DNA of 64,000 bases from Lysinibacillus sphaericus OT4b.31. GTDB lineage: Bacteria > Bacillota > Bacilli > Bacillales_A > Planococcaceae. The stretch spans positions 2,593,657 through 2,657,656 of the forward strand of contig NZ_KB933398.1 of assembly GCF_000392615.1 (NCBI RefSeq), given 5' to 3'. The translations under genes were made by a program, and so were the position numbers. Below, piece after piece: positions 27,686 through 37,344 of the stretch. The notes under the pieces are model-generated. The model saw only the letters and a list, made by a program, of their open reading frames with translations, made no database searches and was not told where the DNA came from. Position 1 is the stretch's first letter; every line of letters begins with the position of its first letter.

Positions 27686-28846
27686 ATGAAAAATGTTTTA
27701 TTATTATCATTTGGCATGTTTGCTTTGGGTTTCGATGCTTATGTTATTGCAGGCCTTATCCCAGGCATTAGTGAATCCTATCATAAAAATTCATCTCAAG
27801 TAGGACAGGCTGTTAGCATTTTTACTTTATTTTATGCTATATCAGCACCGCTATTTTCTTCCTTACTTGCCGGCAAACCCATTAAAAAAATTTTAATATG
27901 GTCGATGCTCATCTTTACCGCAGCTAATAGTCTGACAGCCTTGGCCCCAACATTTACTATTCTTCTATTATCGAGAGCAATTGCTGGGACGGGGGCTGGT
28001 TTATTTTCACCATTAGCTGTTGCAGCGTCTACAAAGTTCGTGTCAAATGAAAAGAAAGGAAGGGCTCTAGCGTTGACTATAGGAGGAATGAGTATGGGAA
28101 CAGTGCTTGGTGTTCCTTTAGGGCTATATATTTCAGACTTATTTGATTGGACTTCAACAATGTGGCTATTAGTCATCTTCGGTCTAATTGCTGTGTTCTG
28201 TATGCATATATTTCTCCCGGATTTCCCAACGTCTCCTCCACCAGCACTAAACGAACGATTAAAGATGTTTCTAGATAAAAGAGTAACCATCACTGTATGT
28301 ATAACATTTTTTGCTAGTATGGCTAGCTTAGGCTTGTACACATATCTATCACCATTATTAAAGGAAATGACAGTGTCCAGTCATTTGACACGTTATCTTT
28401 GGGCATGGGGTTTCGGTGGCTTGTTTGGAAGTATAATCATTGGTTACTTAATCGACTATTTTAAAAAGCCAAAAACTCTAGTTACAATCATTTTACTTAC
28501 ATTAACTCTTTCTATTATTTGTATACCACTCATGATACACTTACCAATATTCAAGTATTTACCATTCTTTGTCTGGGGAGCGATGGGCTGGGCATGTCAA
28601 GCTCCACAACAACATATTCTACTGTCATACCAGCCCAATAACGGCAGTTCGGCAGTGGCATTAAACAGTTCTATTAACTATTTAGGAAGTGCAATAGGTG
28701 CAACATTAGGCGGAACTGTACTGTCTTTACAGATGGGCTCCATAGCATTAATTTATTTTGCTAGTATTTCTATGCTATTTTCTCTTTGTTTACAATTTTA
28801 TAGTATGAGAAACAAATTCAATGTAACAGAGGTCAGTAAAATATAA
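27686..28846 (+). CDS. MFS transporter, DHA1-type
   Basis: 386 residues with 12 predicted membrane segments. The N-terminus LLLSFGMFALGFDAYVIAGLIP is typical of DHA1 drug:proton antiporters such as YdhP/AraJ, and LLSRAIAGTGAGLFSPLAVAAS matches motif C-type sequence. AAGGAG precedes the ATG. It lies opposite a LysR regulator. Efflux of a small molecule is the best guess. Confidence 0.9.
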   Translation: MKNVLLLSFGMFALGFDAYVIAGLIPGISESYHKNSSQVGQAVSIFTLFYAISAPLFSSLLAGKPIKKILIWSMLIFTAANSLTALAPTFTILLLSRAIAGTGAGLFSPLAVAASTKFVSNEKKGRALALTIGGMSMGTVLGVPLGLYISDLFDWTSTMWLLVIFGLIAVFCMHIFLPDFPTSPPPALNERLKMFLDKRVTITVCITFFASMASLGLYTYLSPLLKEMTVSSHLTRYLWAWGFGGLFGSIIIGYLIDYFKKPKTLVTIILLTLTLSIICIPLMIHLPIFKYLPFFVWGAMGWACQAPQQHILLSYQPNNGSSAVALNSSINYLGSAIGATLGGTVLSLQMGSIALIYFASISMLFSLCLQFYSMRNKFNVTEVSKI

Positions 28847-28884
28847 AAAAACGATCCCCTCAGAGATCGATTCAGTTGACGAAC

Positions 28885-28922
28885 AAAAGGTATTCGGAAT
28901 GATCACATGCCGAATACCTTTT
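28885..28922 (+). terminator. Terminator after the MFS gene
   Basis: AAAAGGTATTCGG and CCGAATACCTTTT form a perfect 13-base-pair stem around a 12-base loop. A weaker hairpin (CGATC/GATCG) lies between it and the stop codon. Confidence 0.8.
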
Positions 28923-28978
28923 GAAATTTTATCAGAAACAAATAGCCCCTATTAACGACAGTAGTACACTATGAGCTA

Positions 28979-29190
28979 CTACTTCTCTGCCATTTTTGGA
29001 CTTTTCCATGTCCAATTAGCTAGCCTCTTCAAATTCATGGCAGCAAATACACATTATCGTTTCTTTTTCGACGTGCATGGAATTGTTTCATGTCACGTTG
29101 ATGACGTAAATGATTGGCTTCTTCCTCATGATGCGCCCAAATAGGACGTTCATTGATTTTCCGATGTCAGCATGTCTAATGGAGTTCGTT
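28979..29190 (-). pseudogene. IS1182-type transposase, C-terminal remnant
   Basis: On the minus strand one frame reads INERPIWAHHEEEANHLRHQ and RDMKQFHARRKETI, then a shift leads to VFAAMNLKRLANWTWKSPKM before a stop. Both pieces match the C-terminal part of IS1182-family transposases, where about 30 residues should separate them, so this is an internally deleted, frameshifted fragment. A third frame supplies DIGKSM just upstream. A palindromic dispersed repeat starts 43 bases further on. No intact element is present. Confidence 0.8.
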
Positions 29191-29232
29191 CATTATTACT
29201 ATTTTTCGGCATTCATTTATAAACGTACACGA

Positions 29233-29355
29233 GTTGATTGGAGCGCAGGCGGCGACTTCTGCGGGAATAGCATGAGCGGAAGGCCTCGCAGGAGCGTAGC
29301 GACGAGGAGACTGAAGCCATGACCGCGAAAAGCGTCCACCGTAGCGGAAATCAAC
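29233..29355. repeat. Dispersed palindromic repeat, copy A
   Basis: A 123-bp element beginning GTTGATTGGAGCG and ending GCGGAAATCAAC, so its ends are inverted (GTTGATT/AATCAAC). It is nearly identical, in opposite orientation, to the elements at 33111-33232 and 37385-37507. Internal blocks such as TCCTCGTCGCTACGCTCCTG are shared. It is AT-poor compared with its surroundings and not coding. It lies next to an IS1182-type transposase remnant. Confidence 0.9.
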
Positions 29356-29381
29356 GGGTTTCTAGAAACTTCTATAAAAAA

Positions 29382-29426
29382 AGACTGTAGGCAAAACTCA
29401 AATTTCTTTGAGTTTGTCTACAGTCT
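29382..29426 (-). terminator. Terminator of the aconitase gene
   Basis: On the minus strand AGACTGTAGACAAACTCAAA pairs with TTTGAGTTTTGCCTACAGTCT and is followed by TTTTTTTATAG. It lies 43 bases after the acnA stop codon. Confidence 0.85.
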
Positions 29427-29468
29427 GAACCGATCTCCTAAGAGATCCATTTTTTACTTCAATAATGA

Positions 29469-32174
29469 TTATTCAGCAGCTTTCGCACGAAGAACCATTT
29501 GTAGGATACCACCGTGACGGTAGTAGTCTACTTCTACTTCTGAGTCGAAACGAGCTAAAGCTTGGAAAGTTTTAACTGTGCCGTCTTCAGATTTAGCAGT
29601 TACTGTTAGAATATCACGTGGTTTTACATTGTCAGTAATGTTAACAGAGATTTCTTCTTTACCAGTTAAACCTAGAGAATCAGCAGATTCACCGTTTAAG
29701 TATTGTAAAGGAAGAACACCCATCATTACTAGGTTAGAACGGTGGATACGCTCGTAAGATTGTGCGATTACAGTTTTCACGCCAAGTAGGAATGTACCTT
29801 TCGCAGCCCAGTCACGAGAAGAACCCATACCATAGTCGTTACCAGCAAGAACTACTAAGCCAGTACCTTGCTCTTGGTATTTCATACATGCGTCATAGAT
29901 GTACTCTACTTCGCCTGTTGGCCAGTAAGTAGTGAATCCACCTTCTGTACCAGGAGCTACTTGGTTACGGATACGGATGTTTGCAAATGTACCACGCATC
30001 ATTACTTCGTGGTTACCACGACGAGAACCGTATGAGTTAAAGTCACGGATTGCAACACCGTTTTCGATTAAATATTTACCTGCAGGTGTATCTTTACCGA
30101 TTGCACCAGCTGGAGAAATATGGTCAGTTGTAATTGAGTCACCGAACTTCGCCATGATGCGTAAGCCGTCTAAGCCTTTAATAGCTTCTGGCTCTTTCGC
30201 AAGACCTTGGAAGAATGGTGGGTTTTGGATGTAAGTTGATTTGTCATCAAATGTGTATAGAGACTCAGTTGATGTTTCAATTGCATTCCAAGCTTCGTTT
30301 GCTGTGAATACAGTTTCGTATTCTTTTTGGAATAGTTCACGGTTAACGACAGTACCTAATACAGCGTTAACTTCCTCAGTTGAAGGCCAGATATCAGCGA
30401 AGAATACTTCGTTGCCATCTTTATCTTTACCGAATGAATCTTTTTGTAGGTCGATATCTACAGTACCAGCAAGTGCATAAGCAACAACAAGTGGTGGTGA
30501 AGCTAAGTAGTTCGCTTTTACAAGTGGGTGTACACGGCCTTCGAAGTTACGGTTACCTGAAAGTACAGAAGTTACGAATAAGTCATTATCTTTGATAGCG
30601 TCTTCGATTTCAGGAAGTAATGGACCTGAGTTACCGATACATGTTGTACAGCCGTAACCTACAGTGTTAAAACCGATTTGGTCAAGGTAAGTTTGTAAAC
30701 CTGAATCTTCTAGGTAACCAGTTACTACTTTTGAACCTGGTGCTAAAGAAGTTTTAACCCATTTAGGCACAGTTAAACCTTTTTCTACAGCTTTTTTCGC
30801 AACTAAACCAGCAGCGATTAGCACGTATGGGTTAGATGTATTTGTACAAGAAGTGATCGCAGCGATTGCTACAGCACCTGTTGGGATTTCTACATCACCT
30901 TCAGCAAATTTAGCTACAGAAGTTTTTGCGAATTCGTCTTCCGTTAAACCGAAACCTTGCGTACCTTGTGGAGCCACTACTGCTTCTTTGTAACGAGAAC
31001 GCATTTCAGATAGTGGAATTAAGTCTTGTGGACGTTTAGGACCAGAAAGGTTTGGTTCGATTTCAGCTAAGTCTACTTCTAAAACGTCTGTGTAAACTGG
31101 CTCTAATGATGGGTCAAAGAACATGTGGTTAGCTTTTAAGTAAGCTTCTACAACCGCAAGATGCTCTTCTTCACGACCTGTTAAACGCATGTAGTTCAGT
31201 GATTCTTCATCGATTGCGAAGAAACCACATGTAGCACCGTATTCAGGCGCCATGTTTGAAATTGTCGCACGGTCAGCTAGTGGTAATTTAGATACGCCAG
31301 GTCCGAAGAACTCAACGAATTTACCAACTACGCCACGTTGACGTAATACTTGAGTTACTTTTAATGCTAAGTCAGTAGCAGTTGTTCCGTTTGGAAGATC
31401 GCCTACTAATTTAACACCGATAACTTCAGGAATCGGGAAGTAAGATGGTTGGCCAAGCATACCTGCTTCAGCTTCGATACCACCAACGCCCCATCCAAGA
31501 ACGCCAAGTCCGTTGATCATTGTTGTATGTGAGTCAGTACCTACTACTGAGTCTGGGAATGTTTCGAATGTGCCATCAGCATTTTCGTTTACGTGTACAA
31601 CTGGAGCTAAGTACTCTAAGTTTACTTGGTGAACGATACCAGTTGCTGGTGGTACAGCACGGAAGTTGTCATAAGCAGTTTGTGCCCATTTTAAGAAGTT
31701 ATAACGCTCAGCGTTACGCTCGAATTCAAGATCCATATTAGCTTGTAATGCAGATGCGTTACCATATTTGTCAACTTGTACAGAGTGGTCAATTACAAGG
31801 TCAACTGGAATAGCAGGGTTGATTTTGCTAGCGTCTCCGCCCATTTCTTTCATTGCTGAACGAAGAGAAGCAAGGTCAACTACTACTGGTACACCAGTAA
31901 AGTCTTGTAATACAACGCGAGATGGTTTGAATGGTACTTCAGCTTCTGGATTAGCGCCATTCCCCCATTTTGCTAATTCGTTTACGTGTTCTTCTTTGAT
32001 TACGTATGCGTCATATTGACGTAAAACAGATTCTAATAAAACTTTGATTGAGTAAGGAAGGTTTGAAACTTTTGCAACGCCAGCTTTTTCAATCGCAGCT
32101 AAGTCAAAATAGTTATAAGTTTTACCATTGACTTCGAATGATGCGCGGCTGTTGTGTAAATTACCTTGTGCCAT
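29469..32174 (-). CDS. acnA: Aconitate hydratase (aconitase A)
   Basis: A 901-residue 4Fe-4S enzyme that interconverts citrate and isocitrate in the TCA cycle. Cluster cysteines are visible in [11 protein letters not shown] and [14 protein letters not shown]. The active-site segment [28 protein letters not shown] and the C-terminal swivel domain ([39 protein letters not shown]) are intact. The length is standard for the cytosolic IRP1/AcnA type, called CitB in B. subtilis, which also binds mRNA when the cluster is lost. The gene is monocistronic with its own terminator. Confidence 0.97.
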   Translation of the reverse strand: MAQGNLHNSRASFEVNGKTYNYFDLAAIEKAGVAKVSNLPYSIKVLLESVLRQYDAYVIKEEHVNELAKWGNGANPEAEVPFKPSRVVLQDFTGVPVVVDLASLRSAMKEMGGDASKINPAIPVDLVIDHSVQVDKYGNASALQANMDLEFERNAERYNFLKWAQTAYDNFRAVPPATGIVHQVNLEYLAPVVHVNENADGTFETFPDSVVGTDSHTTMINGLGVLGWGVGGIEAEAGMLGQPSYFPIPEVIGVKLVGDLPNGTTATDLALKVTQVLRQRGVVGKFVEFFGPGVSKLPLADRATISNMAPEYGATCGFFAIDEESLNYMRLTGREEEHLAVVEAYLKANHMFFDPSLEPVYTDVLEVDLAEIEPNLSGPKRPQDLIPLSEMRSRYKEAVVAPQGTQGFGLTEDEFAKTSVAKFAEGDVEIPTGAVAIAAITSCTNTSNPYVLIAAGLVAKKAVEKGLTVPKWVKTSLAPGSKVVTGYLEDSGLQTYLDQIGFNTVGYGCTTCIGNSGPLLPEIEDAIKDNDLFVTSVLSGNRNFEGRVHPLVKANYLASPPLVVAYALAGTVDIDLQKDSFGKDKDGNEVFFADIWPSTEEVNAVLGTVVNRELFQKEYETVFTANEAWNAIETSTESLYTFDDKSTYIQNPPFFQGLAKEPEAIKGLDGLRIMAKFGDSITTDHISPAGAIGKDTPAGKYLIENGVAIRDFNSYGSRRGNHEVMMRGTFANIRIRNQVAPGTEGGFTTYWPTGEVEYIYDACMKYQEQGTGLVVLAGNDYGMGSSRDWAAKGTFLLGVKTVIAQSYERIHRSNLVMMGVLPLQYLNGESADSLGLTGKEEISVNITDNVKPRDILTVTAKSEDGTVKTFQALARFDSEVEVDYYRHGGILQMVLRAKAAE

Positions 32175-32627
32175 TTGCGGATCCCCCTAAATATCTTTTT
32201 GAAAAGGCCTATGTAAAGCATCTTTTCTCCAATTCCCATGATAACTCAATTATATTCATAAGTAAATTACATTAATATTATCTTTTTCAATAAGAAATTC
32301 TTATCACCTTACATCCCATTAAAATTTTTATAATTTTTAAGAAGCCCATAAAATAAAGGATGTGCAAAAAACAACTCATCTACACCTATGTATTTACATG
32401 TTTTTAACTGGGGTACAAATCAACCTTTTTCAAAAATCGTTCCCACTATGGATATGCATGGACTATGTATTGTGCTATCAAAAGGACACAAATAAATTAT
32501 TCTCAACTTTCAATGATAATCATTTAAGCTTGTTCCATTTGTGCTATCACTTTACTTCAAGTGACCCTTTAAATTTTTTCTTTTATAAAAAGTATTATTT
32601 CTCTTTTTTCATCCAAACTATCTTCGT
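32175..32627. other. Aconitase promoter region and AT-rich sequence
   Basis: The part next to 32174 must contain the acnA promoter. The rest is very AT-rich with no frame supported by a ribosome site. The sequence immediately before the DUF3231 gene is open in that gene's frame for a few codons only, consistent with loss of its 5' end. Confidence 0.5.
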
Positions 32628-33005
32628 TTGAAAATAATCAATATTATTGAGGATATCATTGATGTTTTAAGAGACGAAGTGAAACCGTTAGAAAAAATAT
32701 TAAAAAGTAACGGTGTTGGTTTACCACCTGCACCGCCCGAACGACCGGTAGCAAGACTGGAAGACATACCTCCAGGTGCTAAATTTAACGACCCAGAAAT
32801 TAGTGCTGCACTCTCAGCAGATCTTGCTGCTGGGTTAGTTGCATGCAGTCAAGCAATGGGCATGTCTACTCGAGAAGATGTTGCCTTAATGTATGGTCAA
32901 TTCCATACAAGCAAGGCACAGCTGGGTGCTAAGCTTTTACGACTTAATAAAAATAAAGGTTGGCTTGTTCCACCACCATTGCATGTAGATTACCCAGAAA
33001 AATAA
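32628..33005 (+). CDS. DUF3231-type protein, probably 5'-truncated
   Basis: 125 codons from a TTG that has no Shine-Dalgarno sequence. The sequence IIEDIIDVLRDEVKPLEKIL, PPERPVARLEDIPPGAKFNDPEI and YGQFHTSKAQLGAKLLRLNKNKGWLVPPPLH match the central and C-terminal parts of ferritin-like DUF3231 proteins known from Bacillus, whose usual length is near 170 residues. About 45 N-terminal residues are missing, including the first helix, so it is probably non-functional. Family function is unknown. A strong terminator follows. Confidence 0.6.
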   Translation: MKIINIIEDIIDVLRDEVKPLEKILKSNGVGLPPAPPERPVARLEDIPPGAKFNDPEISAALSADLAAGLVACSQAMGMSTREDVALMYGQFHTSKAQLGAKLLRLNKNKGWLVPPPLHVDYPEK

Positions 33006-33052
33006 TTATTACTTAACCTCAAGTTAGTTCCCCAGTGTAAAACTTGAGATTC

Positions 33053-33092
33053 AGACTGTAAACAACTCAAAAAATTGAGTTGTTTACAGTCT
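33053..33092 (+). terminator. Terminator after the DUF3231 gene
   Basis: AGACTGTAAACAACTCAA and TTGAGTTGTTTACAGTCT form a perfect 18-base-pair stem with an AAAA loop, followed by ATTTTCCTTT. Confidence 0.85.
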
Positions 33093-33110
33093 ATTTTCCT
33101 TTATGAACCC

Positions 33111-33232
33111 GTTGCTTTCCGCAACGGCGGACGCTTTTCACGGGCATGCTTCAGTCTCCTCGTCGCTATGCTCCTGTGGGGCCTTCAACTCATGCTATTC
33201 CCGCAGAAGTCGCCGCTGCCGCTCCAATCAAC
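33111..33232. repeat. Dispersed palindromic repeat, copy B
   Basis: A 122-bp copy of the repeat at 29233-29355, here in the opposite orientation: GTTGCTTTCCGC at the left and GCTCCAATCAAC at the right. The first terminal inverted repeat has one change (GTTGCTT for GTTGATT). Its right end lies 27 bases before an IS1182-type transposase start. Confidence 0.9.
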
Positions 33233-33259
33233 TAGTGTACGATTAAGGTGATGGAGAGG

Positions 33260-33390
33260 ATGACAGTACATATAAAAGATGAACGCGATTAATTAGATAT
33301 ACTGATAACGGACCAACTGTTACCTGAAGACCATTTAGTACGAACAATTTGCAGCTGCATTTGATTTTAATGTAATAGAATGTTGTAGCA
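33260..33390 (+). pseudogene. IS1182-type transposase, N-terminal remnant
   Basis: From the ATG at 33260, behind GGAGAG, the frame reads MTVHIKDERD, a stop codon, then LDILITDQLLPEDHLVRTIC, after which a frameshift leads to AAFDFNV. This is the N-terminal region of IS1182-family transposases (the QLVPEDHLVRKIEAAIDF signature). Nothing of the catalytic part follows. The remaining sequence to 33480 shows no gene and must hold the promoter of the TetR gene. Confidence 0.78.
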
Positions 33391-33484
33391 ACGCCGAATG
33401 CTTGCATCTTATCCTTCGAACCTATTGTACATATCTTTATTTGTTCCTTTAATATAAGTATTTATTTTGCTACACTAAGCAAAC

Positions 33485-33498
33485 AGACCGGTTGGTAT
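33485..33498. promoter_or_regulatory. Candidate operator of the TetR/LmrA-like regulator
   Basis: AGACCGGTTGGTAT contains an imperfect inverted repeat (ACCGGT core, ACC/GGT arms) just before the ribosome-binding site. It resembles the AGACCrgTc..TAT operators reported for B. subtilis LmrA and QdoR. Autoregulation is likely. Confidence 0.45.
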
Positions 33499-33520
33499 AT
33501 CAGGAGGAATACATTGAACT

Positions 33521-34081
33521 ATGGATACTAAATCACTAATGATTGATACTGCGACAACCCTTTTTCAGCAAAAAGGCTATAAAAGTGTAGGTCTCAGTGA
33601 AATCTTAAAAGCCTGTAACGTCACAAAAGGTGCGCTTTATCATCATTTTCCAAACGGGAAAGAGGAACTATTAATTACTTGTTTGCATGCTTTACAAGAA
33701 ACCATTACCACGGAAATCAACACTATTTTTAGTGCTCACCAATCAACAAAGGAAGCGACACAAACAATGATTGATAAACTAATTCACAAGTTAGACGAAG
33801 AAGGTACCATTACCGGCTATACATTTAGCAGTATTGTCAGTGAAATGGCAACGGTGAGTGAACCTGTTCGCAAAGCATGTAGTGCATTATATGAAAATAT
33901 TCAACAAATTTTCTGTTCGAAACTCGCAAATGATGGTTATTCGCAGGAATCTGCTTCCGCTACAGCCTTGTTGATGACAGCTTCCATTGAAGGTGCGATG
34001 ATGCTTTGTTTAACGCAAAAATCCACACAACCTTTAATAACGATTGCCACACTCTTACCCAATATATTGAAGACGGCTTAA
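33521..34081 (+). CDS. TetR-family regulator (LmrA/QdoR-like)
   Basis: 186 residues. The N-terminal DNA-binding domain is MIDTATTLFQQKGYKSVGLSEILKACNVTKGALYHHFPNGKEEL, and the C-terminal helical domain includes SSIVSEMATVSEPVRKAC, typical of the LmrA/YxaF subgroup, which responds to flavonoids or drugs and usually controls an efflux pump or dioxygenase. No such partner is adjacent: upstream are insertion-element remnants and downstream a small unrelated gene. AGGAGG precedes the ATG. It is probably autorepressed through the site at 33485. Confidence 0.88.
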   Translation: MDTKSLMIDTATTLFQQKGYKSVGLSEILKACNVTKGALYHHFPNGKEELLITCLHALQETITTEINTIFSAHQSTKEATQTMIDKLIHKLDEEGTITGYTFSSIVSEMATVSEPVRKACSALYENIQQIFCSKLANDGYSQESASATALLMTASIEGAMMLCLTQKSTQPLITIATLLPNILKTA

Positions 34082-34345
34082 ATATGTAACAAAGGAATTC
34101 ACAGATTTTATAATACTTGTAACAGACATTTTAAAGCGAAAAATATTACACAACAATCGTCTATCACCCTGTGATTTTTAAAACGAAGATCAGACTGGCT
34201 AATTTTAGTTGGCTGGTCTTTGGCATTTTTCACGTTTTGAGCAATTCAATTTTTTCATTACTTGACTAGCATTCGTCCAAATGCCTTACTCCCTTTGTTA
34301 TTTTTGCATAGAATGCAAATAATAATATCATTTGGGAGGATTTTG

Positions 34346-34597
34346 ATGACAAACAACAAAGCTGGTAATTACAATAAACAAAATCCTAAAAAAGAAAATC
34401 AAGCTGCTAAATTAGCAGTTATTGCAGGTGCAATAACTACACTCGGTGATGCATTAGCCACAATTGCTGCTGGGATGGCCTTAGAAGATGAACTAAATGA
34501 AAACAATCAAAACAATCAAGATAGCTTAGATAATATGCAACAGCAGATTGATTATTTAAAATATGAAATGTCACAAATGAAACGTTTAATGCGTTAG
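34346..34597 (+). CDS. Small Asn/Gln-rich protein with a hydrophobic helix
   Basis: 83 residues: a polar N-terminus (NNKAGNYNKQNPKKENQ), an alanine-rich helix (AKLAVIAGAITTLGDALATIAAGMALED) and a Gln/Asn-rich coiled-coil-like C-terminus (QQQIDYLKYEMSQMKRLM). ATG 34346 follows GGGAGGA; the longer frame from 34262 has no ribosome site. It has its own terminator. The family is not recognised; a small membrane-associated or spore protein is possible. Confidence 0.65.
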   Translation: MTNNKAGNYNKQNPKKENQAAKLAVIAGAITTLGDALATIAAGMALEDELNENNQNNQDSLDNMQQQIDYLKYEMSQMKRLMR

Positions 34598-34621
34598 TTG
34601 CGATTAGTATTGCAAAAACTT

Positions 34622-34668
34622 AACCTCATTTTCTGTATCTAAATGATTGATATAGAATGAGGTTTTTT
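34622..34668 (+). terminator. Terminator of the small Asn/Gln-rich gene
   Basis: AACCTCATT and AATGAGGTT form the base of a stem extended by GTATC/GATAT, followed by TTTTTTCT. Confidence 0.85.
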
Positions 34669-34678
34669 CTATAAAAAT

Positions 34679-34706
34679 GCAGGAAGATTTTTAATAATCC
34701 TCCTGC
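34679..34706 (-). terminator. Terminator of the chemotaxis receptor gene
   Basis: GCAGGA/TCCTGC with an inner GATT/AATC pair lies ten bases after the stop codon of the convergent chemotaxis receptor gene; on the minus strand it is followed by ATTTTTATAG. Confidence 0.65.
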
Positions 34707-34715
34707 TTTAGAATG

Positions 34716-36201
34716 CTATTTAATAGATAATGTATTATTCGTTACAAGTGACTTTAAAATCACACTTAACCCTTGGATATGGTCAGTCGTGGTCGTCATC
34801 ATTTCAAGCAGCTTATTTTCGTCCTCTATAGAATGTAAAATTGCCTCAGTTGAGGATGCATTTTGCTCTGTTATGTGATTCAACGTTTCAATCTGTGCTT
34901 GAATATGTTCAAACTGCTGTATCGCACTGCTTAATTCATTCATGCCTCTTGTTAAATCCATATTTGTGACTGTAAAAGAATTTTTTAATGTATTGAAGAA
35001 ACTACTAATATCTTGTAGTAGTGTTTCACCCTGCTGCAATGCTTTTTCCCCTTCTTCGGAACGTTGATGGGCTTCAGTTGATTTTTCAAACAATGTGCTC
35101 GTTACATTTGTAATGCTCACTGTAATTGCAGCACTTTCCTCAGCCAATTTTCGCACCTCGTCCGCAACGATGGCAAAGCCTTTGCCATGTTCACCAGCTC
35201 TCGCCGCTTCAATGGCCGCATTTAGCGCAAGTAAATTAGTTTGTTCAGCAATATGCTGTATGCCCTTCAATAACGTATCTACTGTGTGCAAACTAACTTG
35301 TAGTTCATTCACCGTTTCAGCAGTTGAGTGCATGGCCAGACTCATTACGCTCATTTGTGCCATGGCTTTCTGCATTTTTTCCCAACCTTCCAAAACTTCC
35401 TGCTGTAGATTACTTGATTTGGCTACGGTTTGCTTAGAAATCGTCAATGTTTCATTCACAAAATGCACTGATTCTTTCATCGTGCCGTGAATCAATTGCA
35501 AACTGGATGACTCTTGCTGAACGCTAGCAGAAATATCCTCTGTGGCTAAAAGAATCTCCTTACTTGAGCCTGAGATTCGGTGCATCGTATGTTGGAATTG
35601 TGTGACGTGTTCATCCAATGTATGACTACTCTTTTCAATTTCATTAAAGGTTGTCTGTAGCTGATTCAGGGAGCTCCTCACTTCATTTTGTTGGAGCGTA
35701 GCAAGCTCGATTAGTTCATTTCCCCATTTTGCAATTAAGAAAAATACGATAATCACCCCATTCATGATGGCTAGGAGCGTAATAAATACGATGATATCAT
35801 CGAATGGTCCTAACAGTGATTCAGAGTTAAGGACATATAAAATAACAAAGCTGACGTTTGTAAGGGCACCAAAAAATACAATTAATTCTTTTTTAAAGTA
35901 CAACGCAATAATGGCAATTGTACAAAGTAATATGTAGTGCTTGTTCAATGAAAAGCTATCAAGTAAAAACAATGTAAACACTACACTTGAAGGTATCATG
36001 CAAAATAAAGCCTTTGACATATGTTTTTATCGGTAAATAGTAATTACATACAGCTAGCGCAATCACTGCTAGCCCGATAAATAAGTAAGTAATACCTTTC
36101 GAAAGTATCATTGGCCCACAAATAAGAACAGCCAATATTGAAATGATAGCTAAATTGACCCGATGAACCTTCCTTGTATCGTAGCGAATCTTTTTCTCCA
36201 T
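34716..36201 (-). pseudogene. Methyl-accepting chemotaxis protein, frameshifted near the N-terminus
   Basis: The first frame (36201-35959) reads MEKKIRYDTRKVHRVNLAII and two membrane helices up to [12 protein letters not shown]. The second frame (from 36020 to 34716, 434 codons) continues with [19 protein letters not shown], further helices and an intact signalling domain with the hairpin tip [39 protein letters not shown]. The shift lies in AAAGGCTTTATTTT near 36000-36017, likely one base. GGGGGGAG precedes the upstream ATG, so the shifted reading is the original. Joined, the protein has about six membrane helices and no extracellular sensor domain. If the shift is real, the receptor is broken or starts at 36020. 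Confidence 0.8.
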
Positions 36202-36343
36202 ATATTCTCCCCCCTAAAAAATGAATAGACATTCAGTTTATGTTTCTATTATTATATAGTATAGTGGTTACTTTTTGTAGCTAAAAAATGTATTTTAGAG
36301 AATTTTTTGCATTAAACTTCGAAATAGAAGGGAGATAGTTTAC

Positions 36344-37306
36344 ATGGGCGGCATACAAAAAATCGCACCAAATTTTTATTGCATTGATACGCATGATTTA
36401 AATCGTGAGGAGCGCACAAGTTCCTATTTGCTTATCGATGAAAAGATTACGTTAATCGAAACATCGGCAAGTCCATCCGTTCCATATATTATGGAAAGAT
36501 TAAAGGAATTAGCAGTTGCATTAGAAGATATTCACTATGTCATTGTTACGCATATTCATTTGGATCACGCAGGAGGAGCTGGTCTATTTTTAGAGAGCTG
36601 TCCAAATGCTAACCTGGTTGTACACCCACGTGGCGTAGCACATATGATTGATCCGAGTCGATTAATCGCGAGTGCTAAGGCGGTTTATGGCAAAGAATTT
36701 GATGGTCTTTTTGATCCGATTTTACCTATCGCCTCGAATCGGATTATGGAGATTGGACATGAAGATGTATTGTCATTAGGTAAGCATCAGCTAACGTTTT
36801 ATCATACAGAAGGTCATGCAAAACATCACGTATCGATGCATTTTTCCGCAACAAATGGTTTGTTTGTTGGTGATACAACCGGCGTTCGTTACCCAGAAAT
36901 GGAGAGTGAAGCAATTGATTTAATCATCCCTTCCACTTCTCCAAATCAATATGATCCCGAAACGATGGAAAAATCTCTACAATTATATGAACAACTAAAT
37001 GTCTCAGAATTATATTTCGGCCATTATGGCGCGTACAAAAATCCAAATGAAGCTTACAGACAAGTACGCTATTGGACGCCATTATTTTTAGCTGAAGGAC
37101 AAAAAGCTTTAGCTGCTTCTAACCTTATCGAAGAGCAAGTGAAGTTTTTAGATAGTCGTTTGCGAGCGATGCTACAGCAATATTTACAGGAACATGGTAT
37201 AGCAGAAAACCACCCGGTCTATCAAACGATTCCTTTGGATACAGTGGTCTCGGCAATGGGCATTCTCGATTATCTAGGCAAAAAAGGCGCTGTCCTAAAA
37301 GGATAA
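36344..37306 (+). CDS. MBL-fold metallo-hydrolase
   Basis: A 320-residue metallo-beta-lactamase fold hydrolase. The metal motif THIHLDHAGG is near residue 68, a second-shell His is in YHTEGHAKHHVSMHF and Asp is in LFVGDTTGVRYP. The C-terminal part is helical. Members hydrolyse thioesters, lactones or phosphoesters; the substrate is unclear. GAAGGGAGA precedes the ATG. It stands alone and is followed by a terminator that looks split by an insertion (37331-37754). Confidence 0.88.
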   Translation: MGGIQKIAPNFYCIDTHDLNREERTSSYLLIDEKITLIETSASPSVPYIMERLKELAVALEDIHYVIVTHIHLDHAGGAGLFLESCPNANLVVHPRGVAHMIDPSRLIASAKAVYGKEFDGLFDPILPIASNRIMEIGHEDVLSLGKHQLTFYHTEGHAKHHVSMHFSATNGLFVGDTTGVRYPEMESEAIDLIIPSTSPNQYDPETMEKSLQLYEQLNVSELYFGHYGAYKNPNEAYRQVRYWTPLFLAEGQKALAASNLIEEQVKFLDSRLRAMLQQYLQEHGIAENHPVYQTIPLDTVVSAMGILDYLGKKGAVLKG

Positions 37307-37320
37307 ATTCAGTCATAAAA

Positions 37321-37344
37321 CTGTCTCAAAGCTCTTTGAGACAG
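37321..37344 (+). terminator. Terminator of the MBL-fold gene
   Basis: CTGTCTCAAAG and CTTTGAGACAG form a perfect 11-base-pair stem with a two-base turn, followed eight bases later by a T-run. The right arm is duplicated at 37741-37754. Confidence 0.75.

Noticed and set aside
32362..32631. 89-codon plus-strand frame before the DUF3231 gene
   Set aside because: Phe/Tyr/Leu-rich translation of AT-rich DNA without a ribosome site.
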